Part shown: positions 33,201-43,492 of the stretch, piece after piece
Layout: the number at the start of each line of letters is the position of its first letter
How positions within the stretch are numbered: position 1 is the stretch's first letter
Assembly (NCBI GenBank): GCA_027943245.1
Contig: JANDJZ010000080.1
Coordinates: forward strand, 62,001 to 126,000
Origin: Acanthamoeba sp. SK_2022b
Lineage: Eukaryota; Discosea; Longamoebia; Acanthamoebidae
Length of the DNA stretch: 64,000 nucleotides
Reading direction: 5' to 3'
Position numbers and translations under genes: made by a program
Notes under the pieces: model-generated
Seen by the model: the letters and a program-made list of their open reading frames with translations, nothing else
The model's database searches: none
What the model was told of the DNA's origin: nothing

Positions 33201-34332
33201 GAAGTTGATGAATTTACCTCCGACGACGATGTTGCTGACCGAAACCGGGCTGCTGCCGGGCGGCAGGGTGGCGTCCTGGGCCGTGGCCAGCTCAACGAAC
33301 CCGCTGCCGGCGCCGGCGCTGGAGCTGGCCGACTGCACGGCCAGCTCTCCGCCGACGGTCACGTCCGAGCCCTGCGCCCACAAGGCCACATTTCCCGTAG
33401 CACTGCCAGTGGACGGCTCGTATTGCGACACGATGCTCAGTTCACCCTTGACCTGCGCCACGCACTACTGTGAGACCACACAGCACGTGGTGGGGCAGCA
33501 ACAAGAGACGAAGAGGATACCGTGACCGACGACGAGAACGCGCCCAGACCGGAGGCGTCCATGTTGAGCACGTCGGTGTCGATGGTCGCGGCGCTGGAAC
33601 TGAACCCGCCGGCGACAGCGAGACGACCGCCGACGCTGACCCGCGAGCTCGAGGAGATGACTCGCGCCAAGCTGCTCGCCGAGCTCGAGACGAAGAGAGA
33701 GCCGTCGATCGTCACCCGCGACGATGTCGCCCGCAAGTAGGCGGAGCCATCTGCGCACCCGAGCGTGTGACCCAATTTAGTGGGATATCAAGAGCTTTGG
33801 GGGCAGTGACAAACGCACCGGCACCCGCAGAGCCGTTGATCGTGAGACTGCCCGAGTGGGTCAGAATGCCAGAGTCGACGATAAGCGTGGCGTTGCCGAC
33901 GGCTGCCAATTTACCGGTAGACAGCAAGGACGCCGTTCTCACATACACGAAGTCGGCCGTCAGATCGCCTGTGTGTCGGCAGTTTAGTTGCTGTTCGCTC
34001 ACTAAAACGTGATTTGAGAAAATAAAATGCCTAATATTTGGAGATAGACCCTTGTTGAGCAAACGGCCGGAGTTGACCAAGACGGCAGCGACCACGACGG
34101 GCGCGCTGCCCGATGCGATGGTGACGTCCGCCTGCAGGGACTCGCCTCCGATGGTGACGACGTCGCCTGCTCCGGGCAAGCCACCGCCGCAATCGGTCCA
34201 CGTCGTTGCGGCGTGCCAAGCTCCCCCCGCAGCTACGCTCTGGCAGGCCAGGGCAAACGTGAGTGGCACGGTGGACAGAAGAAGCAGGCAAGCCAGCAGG
34301 GCTGCAACTGCCCGTAATCGTTGGTACGCCAT
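30295..34332 (-). CDS. Large glycine-rich repetitive surface protein
   Basis: The start at 34332 gives MAYQRLRAVAALLACLLLLS, a signal peptide, then CQSVAAGGAWHAATTWTDCG and DVVTIGGESLQADVTIASGS, resembling the lead-in of bacterial and protist beta-helix adhesins. More than a dozen exons follow, each carrying short strands ending in GG-x-GG: SRVSVGGRLAVAGGFSSS, SDVTVGGELAVQSAS, LTADVIIVEGGNGGRGM, TSGDLTLTGGPGGPGGG, IQVGTDVLLNSGDGGDG. The last exons change character: CRGSGAKVSYPTPVSDGTGS, ASCVPCTCTGDYSSC, a Ser-rich run and a hydrophobic end PRPLAFLVSLF, resembling a GPI-attachment signal. Stop at 30295. A solenoid cell-surface or cyst-wall protein is inference; exon joins in the middle were not all checked. 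Confidence 0.6.
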
Positions 34333-34518
34333 AGCGGTTCGTTGTGGTGGCCAGTAGCTTGTTGAAAGTGCTGTTGCGTGCGGGCTGCGTGGTGGTTGTG
34401 CGCGTGCTGTTCCGTTGCGGCGTACGCCAAGCTCACGGTAAGCTCGGCACCGTTGTTCACCCCGGCACACAATTCCGGAGGTTGATCGGAGTTCGCTATC
34501 TGACGCTGCCGGTTGGTG

Positions 34519-34527
34519 AGCGTATTT
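34519..34527 (-). promoter_or_regulatory. TATA-like box upstream of the glycine-rich protein gene
   Basis: The minus strand reads ATATAAATACG about 190 bp upstream of the start codon at 34332, in an otherwise GC-balanced stretch. It is a plausible core promoter element for that gene. Sequence match only. Confidence 0.4.
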
Positions 34528-34574
34528 ATATTGCTGCTGGAACGTTTGATTAAGGTCTTGGCCGCAACTCGGTG

Positions 34575-36009
34575 TCAAACCACGTCTCGCGTATGGAGAA
34601 TGTAATCTACCGCTTCTGTGTACGCGCCACAGTGTGTTAGGTCAGAACTGAGCTGAGTGAAGCTTGCCCTCGTACCAGTGATGGAGGGACAGACGTGGGT
34701 AGCGGGGTGGTGCGGGTCGTTGTCAGCCGCGCTTTGGAAGCAGCCTGTCCGCACCAGTATTGAGGTCCAGCCCATAGCGTTCGCTCCCTTGATGTCTGCC
34801 GCAATGGCGACAAGCACGTGCCACGTCTGCGGTCATTCCTAGTCAAAGCACACCGCGGACACTCAAGTTTGTCGGTACCGGAGAGTGGGTTGTCTCCCAC
34901 GGCGTAGAATCGCTGGGGCGGCGCAGCGTGTCCCTGCTGCTTGGCCAACTCTGTGATGAGTTGAACGGCGTACTCGTAGGTCGAACGGTGCGGCTTCCCA
35001 AACAGCACGCTCTGCAGCTCCTTCCCGCTGACGGACTGAAGGGAAAGAGGTCGGTCATGCGAGAGGGCACGTGGATTGACAATCGAGTGATCGACATACT
35101 CTGTATAGGGCAGCAAGGCAAACGTGGAACGCGCCGTTGGTGAAGCGAGGCATGTGGAATTGGTCCGCGTATGTTAGGTCAGGGTTGGCCAAGTAGACGG
35201 GCAGCTGTCCCTCCTTCTCCGCTTCAGCCTGCCTTACTCACATAAACAAGCAATCGGGACAAGGCCGAACCAGCAGAATCAGAAGAACACGAGCGGGGCA
35301 CCTGCGCTTCACGACGGTGAGTCGTGCCGAATGGTTTGCCGTTGGTGACGATCAAGTCCACGCATATCTGGAGAGCCTCGCCCCAATCCTCGGGGTCCTA
35401 CAACGCATGTAGCCGCACCGCAGGTCCAGGCCATCGCCTGAGAACGCAGCGTTGCACAATCTAGTGCGGAGGAGGAGGGTAGTGGGCGTACATCAACAAT
35501 GAAGATGGCGTCGAAGAAAGTCTCCTTCGCCACCGTGCTTGGTGGAGCGTTGTATGCCTTGGACGGATAGAGATAGGGATGCTGCCCTGCAAAATCCTGG
35601 ATCGTCACGTAGCGCTTGAAGCCATAGCTGTACAGAGGACCGCGAGCGTTAGTGGATGGGCACGAAGTGTGGGCTGTGGGAGGTACCTGATCATAACGGA
35701 GGCCGCGGCAGAGGCGGAGGAGCCAACGACCAACCGGTCCGCGAACTGAGGAAGAAGGCCACGTAGGGGTGTGTGGGATTGGACCAGGCGTGCTGGCGAG
35801 ATGGCATCCCAACCGAGGGCCTGCCGGTAGCGTGCGGCCTTCTCCTCCTCTGACTCGCCGCCGGAGTTGGTCACAAAGATGAAAGGCACCCTCGCCGCCT
35901 CGAGCCGCGCCAGAGCCTCGCGTGCTCCCGCTATAGGCACGTAGCCCTTGTGCAGCACCCCATCGACGTCCAGCACAACAGCGACTGGTCCTCTGGCCGT
36001 TTTGTTCAT
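34575..36009 (-). CDS. HAD-family phosphatase of the CECR5/HDHD5 type
   Basis: The start MNKTARGPVAVVLDVDGVLH carries HAD motif I (DVDG). Motif II region is FIFVTNSGG. Following exons read GFKRYVTIQDFAGQHPYLYP, DPEDWGEALQICVDLIVTNG, KEGQLPVYLANPDLTYADQF and GKELQSVLFGKPHRSTYEYA (motif III Lys, GKP). The C-terminal exons give QRFYAVGDNPLSDIKGANAM (motif IV, GDNxxxD) and GWTSILVRTGCF, with the stop at 34575. Order and spacing match the class IIA HAD proteins related to human HDHD5. The substrate is unknown. It starts 122 bp from a divergent gene. At least six introns. Confidence 0.85.
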
Positions 36010-36131
36010 TTCTCTTCTTCTTCTGCGCGTATTTTAGTTTAAACAACTTTATTTGTTTTTCCCAGAAGACTGGGCGACATGGCACCTGCGATATCACCGC
36101 CCACGCCACAGTGAGTAACAAGTGTAGCACG

Positions 36132-38111
36132 ATGAGAAGAGCTTCAGCACACACCTGGCTCGCTTCGACTCGCTCGCGACTCGGGACTGCTCTGTCTCAA
36201 ATCTCCACTCTCACCAGCGCACGATCGTCTTCGATCCTCTGCGCTGGCAGCTCCGTTCTCCCGTCTGCACGACTGGTTAGCACTACTGCCAGAAACTCAC
36301 ATGCCCCCTTCCCGACTGTCGCATCCACCAGCCTGTACGCACCACCCGGCTTCCCACGCACACCTCGGTAAAATCTTACCCTATTGATGCACAGCCGCCG
36401 CTTGGGCCCGTATGGACTGATGCGGCCACCGCTGCGAGTGGGAGCCAGGAGCAAGCCAGGCCGACCCTACTCCACCGAGACGTCAGCAGCGCCCGAGTCG
36501 GCCAAACGTATTACTGCGTGCCCTTTGTCCATGTAGCTATGCGCGCCGCTTACAGCGCTGCCCGCTGTCCTGTGGCCTAATGCCTCGTCGGCTTGTCTGT
36601 GTGCGCAGTGGCCGAGGGCCCGGGCTCTCTCGAGGCTCTACGCGCCGAGTTCTATGCCTTCCAGAGCGGTCTCCTCAACTGGAACGTGCGTCTGCTTCAC
36701 TTCACTTCACCCCATCCCCGACCTCTAAATGTCCATCGCTTAGAGTGCTGACGTGTGGCCACCCAATGGACGAATCAGGTCGGGGGAGTGGCGGTGCCCA
36801 AGGCCGTGCTGTGGCTGGCGCTCTTTCAGCTGCTGGGCCTTGCCCCCTACAGCTACTACCTGCTCGAACACAACGAGTCGGTTGCCTTCCTTCGTGAGCA
36901 CGTAGACACGGTCCAGCGCATGACCGAGGGCTTGCAACTGCCCCTGGGCGAGGACGATGGCCAATGGGTGCCTCTGCCAATCAATCCCTCCCGCCAACCG
37001 CATTTTTAATTTATTATATATTCATATTTATTGTAATTTAATTTGTTTAATGGATGATCTCGTGAGCAGCATGATCGGGGCTTCACCGTCAACAACCTGG
37101 GGGGCTGGGAGCGCGCAGCTATCAACAGCGTTGCTTCCCTAGCCGTCCTTTCGGGAATCGCATTCTTGTAGGTTCCCCGTCCTTGCGTGTTTGGTGCGGC
37201 AGAGACAGTTGCTCACACCAGGTGCGCGCGCTCGCGTGTATACAGCTGGGCCAGGAGGCGCACGGGGCGATGCTTCAACTCGTTCATCCTCTCGCGCGCC
37301 CTGGGCGAGTCCACCGGCGCCTACCCCATCGGGCTCGAGAACGTGGTGCGCAAGGGCGATACGCTCAAGATCAAAGGCAAAGCCCTCAAGATCGTGAGAA
37401 ACGAGGTCGTCCGCCTCGCCGGTCTCAAAGCGGTGCAGGCCTCGGCCGTCCTGCTACTCGCGTCCACGCTCTCCTCCTATGCGCTCAACACTTGGGTTGC
37501 TTGTACGCACGTCCGCCCACGCACGCGCGCGTCTGCACGCGATTGACTGGCGCACCCCTTCTACTACACAGCCAAGGTGAGGGACGACGTCATCAGGTTC
37601 CGCCGCAGCGACGCCGTGCAGACCGAAGTCATCCTTTCCGGATTCGCTCTGCTGGACCTGCTCCTCAGCTGGGCCGTGCTGTTGTACCAGCCCTACACCA
37701 TCTTCCCCTTCGTCATCAGCAACCTGTTGGTTCCGCTCCTCCCCGCCACTTCGCGCCCCAGGTTCAAGCAGCTCGCTATGCCTGTACGCACTCCTTGCGG
37801 AGCGCACACAAAGGCGCGCTTGCCAAACTGCGCGTGCGGCTTACGGTGACGGCCAACAGGGCTCCGACAAGGCGGTGGTGACCGAGCACACGACGGTAAC
37901 TGACGTGGAGGGCGGCAAGGAGTACGTCACCGTGACCGAGAAGAGGTCAGGGCACAGCACGAGCAGGACCGAGACGCGCGTGTTCGTCGCCGACCGCGAC
38001 AGCGCAGAGTGGGACGGTCGGCCGCTGGAGCCCCGGCGCAAGTGGAATCGCGGCGGCGAGAGGACTCCTGCAGTTAAAGAGGTGGTGGAGGAGGACGAGA
38101 CGAGGCCCTGA
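36132..38111 (+). CDS. Mitochondrial-type membrane protein, unknown
   Basis: The start MRRASAHTWLASTRSRLGTA opens an Arg/Ser-rich, acid-free stretch of about 80 residues typical of a mitochondrial presequence. It continues through YGLMRPPLRVGARSKPGRPY and EGPGSLEALRAEFYAFQSGL into VAVPKAVLWLALFQLLGLAP. I join the next exon (about 37072, HDRGFTVNNLGGWERAAINS) to the TGG at about 36966 across an AT-rich intron. Downstream come FNSFILSRALGESTGAYPIG, three hydrophobic segments (AVLLLASTLSSYAL, VILSGFALLDLLLSWAVLL, FVISNLLVPLL) and a charged tail ending VVEEDETRP. If that join is wrong, this is two genes, the first stopping at 37009. No family is recognised; roughly three to five TM helices. Confidence 0.5.
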
Positions 38112-38322
38112 ACCCTTGCCCCCCCCCCAAAAATCTTGCTTCCTTCCTTCCTTCCATTGAAAGGAGCAAGCTGGCGTTCGGCACCCGGATCCTTAGGCGC
38201 TTTGTGCGGACAACTTTTGATCTGTTTACTCTCAGCATACGCGAGTACCAGTTTCCTCCCCGTATGCGGCGTGCAGTGCGTGCTGCTCCAGTTTTTACAT
38301 GACGGCCCTTCGCGGCCTTTCG

Positions 38323-39840
38323 CTAAACTTCCACCTCCTTGGTCTGATCTGGGTGCTCCGGAGCGGGAGGGTTGGGTTCGAGGGCGGCGATCCTAGCGTA
38401 TTTGTAAGGAAGCACTTCCTTGATGATGTGCTCGGCGAAGTATAGGGATATGGCGACAGCGACCACGAGAACGATCACCACCGGCCACTGTAGCATGTGG
38501 AAGGTGAGATACTTGAGCAAGTCGATGTAGGCTTCGATCATCTGCACCAGCCATGAGCCGGTCTGGGCCCAGCAAAAGACGAAGGTGTGGAAGTAGCCAT
38601 CGACGGATCTGCCGACGGTGAACACTATTGCCAGAAGCACGTGCTCAACAGCGCGCGAGTAATGGTCGTGGTGGCCACGGTGATGGTGTCTCATGGGCCA
38701 GTGATCGTTGTCGAATTCGCCAGTGTAGGTTCCGGACTGGCCCATGGGATCGCTAGGGTAGCCGAAAGTTGGTTGATTGAATGGGTAGTCGACGATTGGC
38801 CCAGCACCGCCTGGATAGAGTATGGCGGGACCACCCACTCCGGGCTCTGCTGGAACGAACGGATCGACGTCCACAGGGGGCATCACGGCAGGTCCACCCA
38901 CGGCAGGGTAGTCGATGAGCACGCTGCCGTCGTGGTTGGGCATGGGGTCCACCAGAGACCTGGGAGGGTCGACCATAATCTGAGGCTTCTGCCAGAGGGG
39001 AAGTTCTCGTCCATGACTGTCTGTGGGCGTGTCGACTTGCAGCGAGTCGTCCGTGTCCGAGTTGGTGCTTCCCATGATGCGGTCTGTCGGTGATTCTACC
39101 CATTCCACCTCGAATTTGTCCGAGATAGCCTCCTTGCTCATCCCTGCATTGATTGCCTCCGCGACGGTGGGCACCACAACCTCGACCTCCCAGACAACCT
39201 CTGCCTGGTCGGGGGGCGGAGCACCTGGCCGGAATAAGTTCGGCATCCACTCAGGGCGAGCCATCAGGGGAGGGGGTGGCCGGTGGTGCATGTGCTGGTT
39301 GGGCGCCATGGGGTAGTTGTACCCCCCGCCATTGGGATTGTGGTGGTAACCTCCTCCGTAGTTATGCATATCGCTGTATCGGCCTTCGTCGTGTATGGCC
39401 AACAGAAGGCCGCCCACGACGAGGATGGCCATGACCACACCGAAGATTAGCCCCTTGCTCTTGGGCGTCTTCGTCGATGCCGACTCGTCGTCCTCAGTCG
39501 CGGGTACCGGGCGTAGCACGATCGAAGGCGACTGGTCGAGAGACACTATACCAGAGAGCGAGATCTCCATCTCCTGTGTGCGGCTAACTGGTACGCGGGC
39601 AGCCCGCCCCTTTTCCATCTTGCTTGACTCCCTCGACGAGCTGCTGGAGGCGGCCAGGAGGAAACGAAAGTCCCAGCGCTTGCCGGTTCCGCTTGAAGGA
39701 CGAGCTGCGACGGCCTCCACCTGACTCTCGATCATCCAGCGCAAGGTGGTCAGGTCCACGTCGACTGACGAAGGAACCTTCACGAATCCCACCGGCACGT
39801 CCATCCCCTCCCAGTAGACATCAAGGAGATCCCACTCCAT
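38323..39840 (-). CDS. Intronless Pro/Gly-rich membrane protein, unknown
   Basis: An uninterrupted frame of about 505 residues from MEWDLLDVYWEGMDVPVGF. The N-terminal ~110 residues look globular (LTTLRWMIESQVEAVAARPS). A TM helix GLIFGVVMAILVVGGLLLAI lies at about residue 135-155. Then a Tyr/Gly/His/Pro-rich linker (YGGGYHHNPNGGGYNYPM) and a long acidic/proline region with repeated GGPA and PVDVDPF-like elements lead to two C-terminal hydrophobic helices (HVLLAIVFTVGRSV and WPVVIVLVVAVAISLYF). The tail is ALEPNPPAPEHPDQTKEVEV. No domain is recognised. A 1.5-kb exon without introns is unusual beside its neighbours; a retrocopy or recently acquired gene is possible. Confidence 0.7.
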   Translation of the reverse strand: MEWDLLDVYWEGMDVPVGFVKVPSSVDVDLTTLRWMIESQVEAVAARPSSGTGKRWDFRFLLAASSSSSRESSKMEKGRAARVPVSRTQEMEISLSGIVSLDQSPSIVLRPVPATEDDESASTKTPKSKGLIFGVVMAILVVGGLLLAIHDEGRYSDMHNYGGGYHHNPNGGGYNYPMAPNQHMHHRPPPPLMARPEWMPNLFRPGAPPPDQAEVVWEVEVVVPTVAEAINAGMSKEAISDKFEVEWVESPTDRIMGSTNSDTDDSLQVDTPTDSHGRELPLWQKPQIMVDPPRSLVDPMPNHDGSVLIDYPAVGGPAVMPPVDVDPFVPAEPGVGGPAILYPGGAGPIVDYPFNQPTFGYPSDPMGQSGTYTGEFDNDHWPMRHHHRGHHDHYSRAVEHVLLAIVFTVGRSVDGYFHTFVFCWAQTGSWLVQMIEAYIDLLKYLTFHMLQWPVVIVLVVAVAISLYFAEHIIKEVLPYKYARIAALEPNPPAPEHPDQTKEVEV

Positions 39841-40263
39841 CGTCTTCCTATCGTTTTGAGGATTCACTCCCTCGCTGTCAGTTTATCTCTTGTTGGCGAG
39901 CAGATTGAAAAGGAAAGTTTCATAAAAGGAAACATGAGATTTAGAGAGGTTTACCCAACAGCCGCGAAGGTGGGTTAAAAGAGACAGCAGGAAGGCTCCT
40001 TGTCTGCGAGAGAGAAGATCACTTGACTCGACCAGAAAAAAAAGGAGGCGTCGAGTCGCTCTATCAACAGGTGCGCCCAGATTATCCTCTGGAGGGCGCA
40101 TAGAGGAGGCGAGGGGGAGCAGAGAAAGAAAGAGATGAGCGAGATTTAGAACTGCTAGTCGCCTGTTGGATCAACGGACGAGTGGGTCGGTCAATCATTT
40201 GTTAATCTATGTGCGTGCGTGACCTCTCCTCTGTTCCGGCGGGTTTCCGTGGTAAGTAGGACG

Positions 40264-41519
40264 ATGATGAAGCAACTCGGACTTCTTTTGGTCGCCCTCC
40301 TCGTGGTGGCGGCGAGTGGGAAGCAGTGCGCTACCTTCGACCGGCTGGAAAACTACGACCCCACCCACCCCCTTCCTCCTGGTTACAGCGAAACTGGCAT
40401 CCCCGGCGTGATCCTCAACGAACACAACAAAGTCGTGCGAATCGACAACGAGCCCGGCCAGGGTACGCTCAGCGTGTGTTGCTCGGTCATTACCAGCAGG
40501 AGGCTTGGTTCACACCACTGCCTTCTTCGCGTTCTGCTCACCTGACTCGCTTGCATCTTCCCACGGCTGCAGACCCCAACTTTGCGAACCTTCAGGGTGT
40601 GTCTAACTCTTACTACGGTTCTCCCCTGTGCGTGCTCGTAATTGACTGCGGAGCAGCCGACTCTGGTACATGCTCCCGATCGCCATGAGCTCGTTCTCCC
40701 TGTTTTATTTGGCTTCTCACAGAGGCAACTCGCAGATTACGTCTTCGCTCGGGTGACCAACAAGAACAGGAACGAGAGCACCGCTTTTAAATTGGATGCC
40801 CTGTGCTCACAGGATGGATTGTTCTTTGGTGCGTTCTCCCATTACATTGAGGTGCAGAGGCAACTGCTTACAAGTTGCCGTCCGTATCTTTCCATAGGTT
40901 GCGTTAACACCACGCACGTCCCAGCCGACACCGAGAACACCAACCCTGATGCCATTGCCGGCGAGTTCGGCGATGAGCTCGAGATCAGTTACGCGTCGTC
41001 GAAGACGATCGGCAAGGTCTACGTCGACTTCCGATACTCAGGTAACGCTACCCGCTCCACTTCTCATTGACTGGTGACTCATGGCAACCTGTGGGCCACA
41101 GTTTGGCTGAGCTGCAAAGATCACAAGGACTGGAGCTTCGAGACCATCAGCGACCTCATGCTGAAGGACTCGATCGAGAGGAACGTCAGGAAGCTTAACA
41201 AGCTCAAGGACAAGATTACACTCCTCCAGGTTCTCCAGCAGCTCCTTTGCCTGTGTAAAGTGTAGTTGAGACTCACGGGATGACCGCAGAACATCCTCTT
41301 CGAGAGCCCCGACCAGACGTGCGAGAGCTTCTCCCATGTCGTCAACCTCGCCACTACTGCCCTCCACTCCTTCCAGTTCCTGGACGAGTGCATCATCGAC
41401 CGAAACACGCAAGTACGTTATCCAGAGCTCACCACAGCCCATTCGCTTTGGATGGGGTTATCTAACAAAACCGCAACCAGGCCGCAGACTTCCTCGCAAA
41501 GGTCAACCAGGGCTTATAG
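40264..41519 (+). CDS. Secreted protein of unknown family
   Basis: The start MMKQLGLLLVALLVVAASGK gives a signal peptide ending in ASG. Later exons read CATFDRLENYDPTHPLPPGY, ANLQGVSNSYYGSPLCVLV, RQLADYVFARVTNKNRNEST, CVNTTHVPADTENTNPDAIA, DELEISYASSKTIGKVYVDF, KDHKDWSFETISDLMLKDSI and SPDQTCESFSHVVNLATTAL, ending VNQGL at 41519. Several cysteines and N-glycosylation sequons (NES, NTT) fit an extracellular or lysosomal protein. The C-terminal half is helical. About six introns. No domain is recognised. The gene stops only 187 bp before the farnesyltransferase start. Confidence 0.65.
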
Positions 41520-41705
41520 ATGTCTGATGGGTATAGATATTGTCTGACCAAAGGGCAGGCGTGGGGCACACTGCGTGAAGAGCGGTTTTCAGCTCTCGAG
41601 AGATACGAAGCGCGGGTCGGCAAGGAGACCACTCGCGATTATCCAACGAGAAAAAGGGTAAATAAACATGGGGAAAAAAGAGGCCCAAAGAAAAACACAC
41701 AACAC

Positions 41706-43360
41706 ATGACGAGCCAGCGAGATGTTGGCGATGAGGCGTATCGGGGGGAGGCCACACCAACTTCCCAAGAGCAAGGTAAGGTCGAGCGAACAATCGTTCG
41801 CATTTTGAGACGTGCCCTGTCATACTCGCCGGCCTCGCATCGATTGCCCTTCCAAGATTATGTGGATGAGTCTGCACCACACAACACACGATCCATGGAA
41901 GAAGGGGATTCTGAAGACGAAGAGGACTCTGATAACTTCGAGGACTATAATGAAGACGGAGTGGGGCTATGCCGCCTGCAGCACGCGTCGTACGCTGGTC
42001 GTGGCCTGCGCGGCTTGCCCGGCGGCTACTCTTCGCTCGATGCATCCCGTCCCTGGCTCTGCTACTGGATTCTAAACGCGCTCGATTTGCTCAACGCCCT
42101 ACCCGCTCCCTCCTCTGCCCCCAGCTCCCACTCCACCAAGCGAAGCGCTTCTTCATCTTCTTCGTTGGCATCGATGACGTCGCGCGTTGTCGATTTCCTC
42201 AAGCGGTGTCAGGCCCCTACGGGCGGCTTCGGCGGCGGGCCCGGCCAGCTGCCCCATATGGCTCCCACCTACGCCGCCGTGAACGCGCTGGTGATCATCG
42301 GCACGGAGGAGGCCTACCGCGCGATCGACCGCCCGGGCCTCCACGCGTTCCTCCTCTCTCGCAAGCAGCCCGACGGCTCCTTCACCATGCACGAGGACGG
42401 CGAGGTCGACATTCGCGGTGCGTGCTTTCTCCGCACACGTCATGCGTGCGCGGGCGCAGCGATCGCTGCTTCTGCACTCACTCAGCCCCGTCGCCCCCCG
42501 TCGCGCTGCAGGCACCTATTGCGGGCTGGCGGCGGCTGCGTTGGCCAATGTGATCACCGACGAGCTCGTGGCGGGCACGCCCGAGTACCTCGCCTCCTGC
42601 CAAACCTACGAGGGCGGAATGGGTACACGCCTTTTGAGTCCTTCTCTCTGCCACTCATCATGATGCCCCATTTCTAAGCGCTCTTTTGCCTCTACTTGTT
42701 GTCTTCTGCTACTTGTCTCAAACAGGCGGCGAGCCGGGCAACGAGGCCCACGGCGGCTATGCCTACTGCGGGGTGTCGGCGCTGGCCATCCTGGGCGAGC
42801 TCCACCGGCTCGACCTGCCCGCGCTCCTCAAGTGGGCGTGCGAGCGCCAGATGCGGTTCGAGGGCGGCTTCCAGGGCCGCACCAACAAGCTCGTCGACTC
42901 GTGCTACTCGTACTGGCAGTCGGCCATCTTCCCCCAGATCCAGCCTCTTCTTCAAGGAGGCGAGCGGCGCCAGCAGCAGCAACCACAAGAAGAGGGGGAG
43001 ATGGAGATGGTGGAGGAGATCCCGAGGCCCGGCCAAGAGTGCGAGGGCGACCTGCTGTTCGATCAGCTGGCCGTGCAGGCCTACATCCTCGCCTGCTGTC
43101 AGGACATCGACGGCGGCCTTCGCGACAAGCCGCCCAAGTATCGCGACTACTACCACACCTGCTACGCGCTGGCAGGTCTTGCGGTCACGCAACACAACAT
43201 CGACCCTCAGCTGCCGCCCACCTGCCTCCACGGGCGAACGGGGACCGACCTCCTCAAGCGAATCGAGCCCTCGCACGGCATCAGCGTAGAAAAGGTCCTA
43301 CGCGCCAGACGCTTCTTCCGGGCCCTTCCTCCACTCGACCAGAGCGCCGGCAAAAAGTAA
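41706..43360 (+). CDS. FNTB: Protein farnesyltransferase beta subunit
   Basis: Beta subunit of the zinc enzyme that farnesylates CaaX proteins such as Ras. The chosen start MTSQRDVGDEAYRG leads into TPTSQEQGKVERTIVRIL, which aligns with the usual N-terminus. Prenyltransferase repeats follow: HASYAGRGLRGLPGGYSSLD, RPWLCYWILNALDLL, CQAPTGGFGGGPGQLPHMAP, TYCGLAAAALANVI, CQTYEGGMGGEPGNEAHGGY and GGFQGRTNKLVDSCYSYWQS. The last supplies the Zn-binding Asp and Cys. DYYHTCYALAGLAV supplies the Zn-binding His. A Gln/Glu-rich insert lies at about 42965-43020. Only two or three introns. GGTase-I beta is the alternative, but motif context favours farnesyltransferase. Its alpha partner is not in the window. 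Confidence 0.93.
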
Positions 43361-43492
43361 ATACACGAATAAAATAAAAATAAACAAATAAACAAAAACA
43401 AAAACAAAAACAAAAAAAAAACAAATGGCGGGATAAATGCCACCATCATCATGAGTATTAAAAGCTCACAAAAGAGGACTCGGGCAGGCGTC
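43361..43492. other. Short convergent intergenic spacer (A-rich)
   Basis: About 130 bp between the farnesyltransferase stop and the stop of the minus-strand aminotransferase. An A-rich (AAACAAAAAC) stretch at 43370-43425 may supply 3'-end signals for the plus-strand gene. No gene is present. Confidence 0.5.

Noticed and set aside
38323..39867. Upstream GTG at 39867 as the start of the intronless membrane protein
   Set aside because: Nuclear genes start at ATG; the first in-frame ATG is at 39840.
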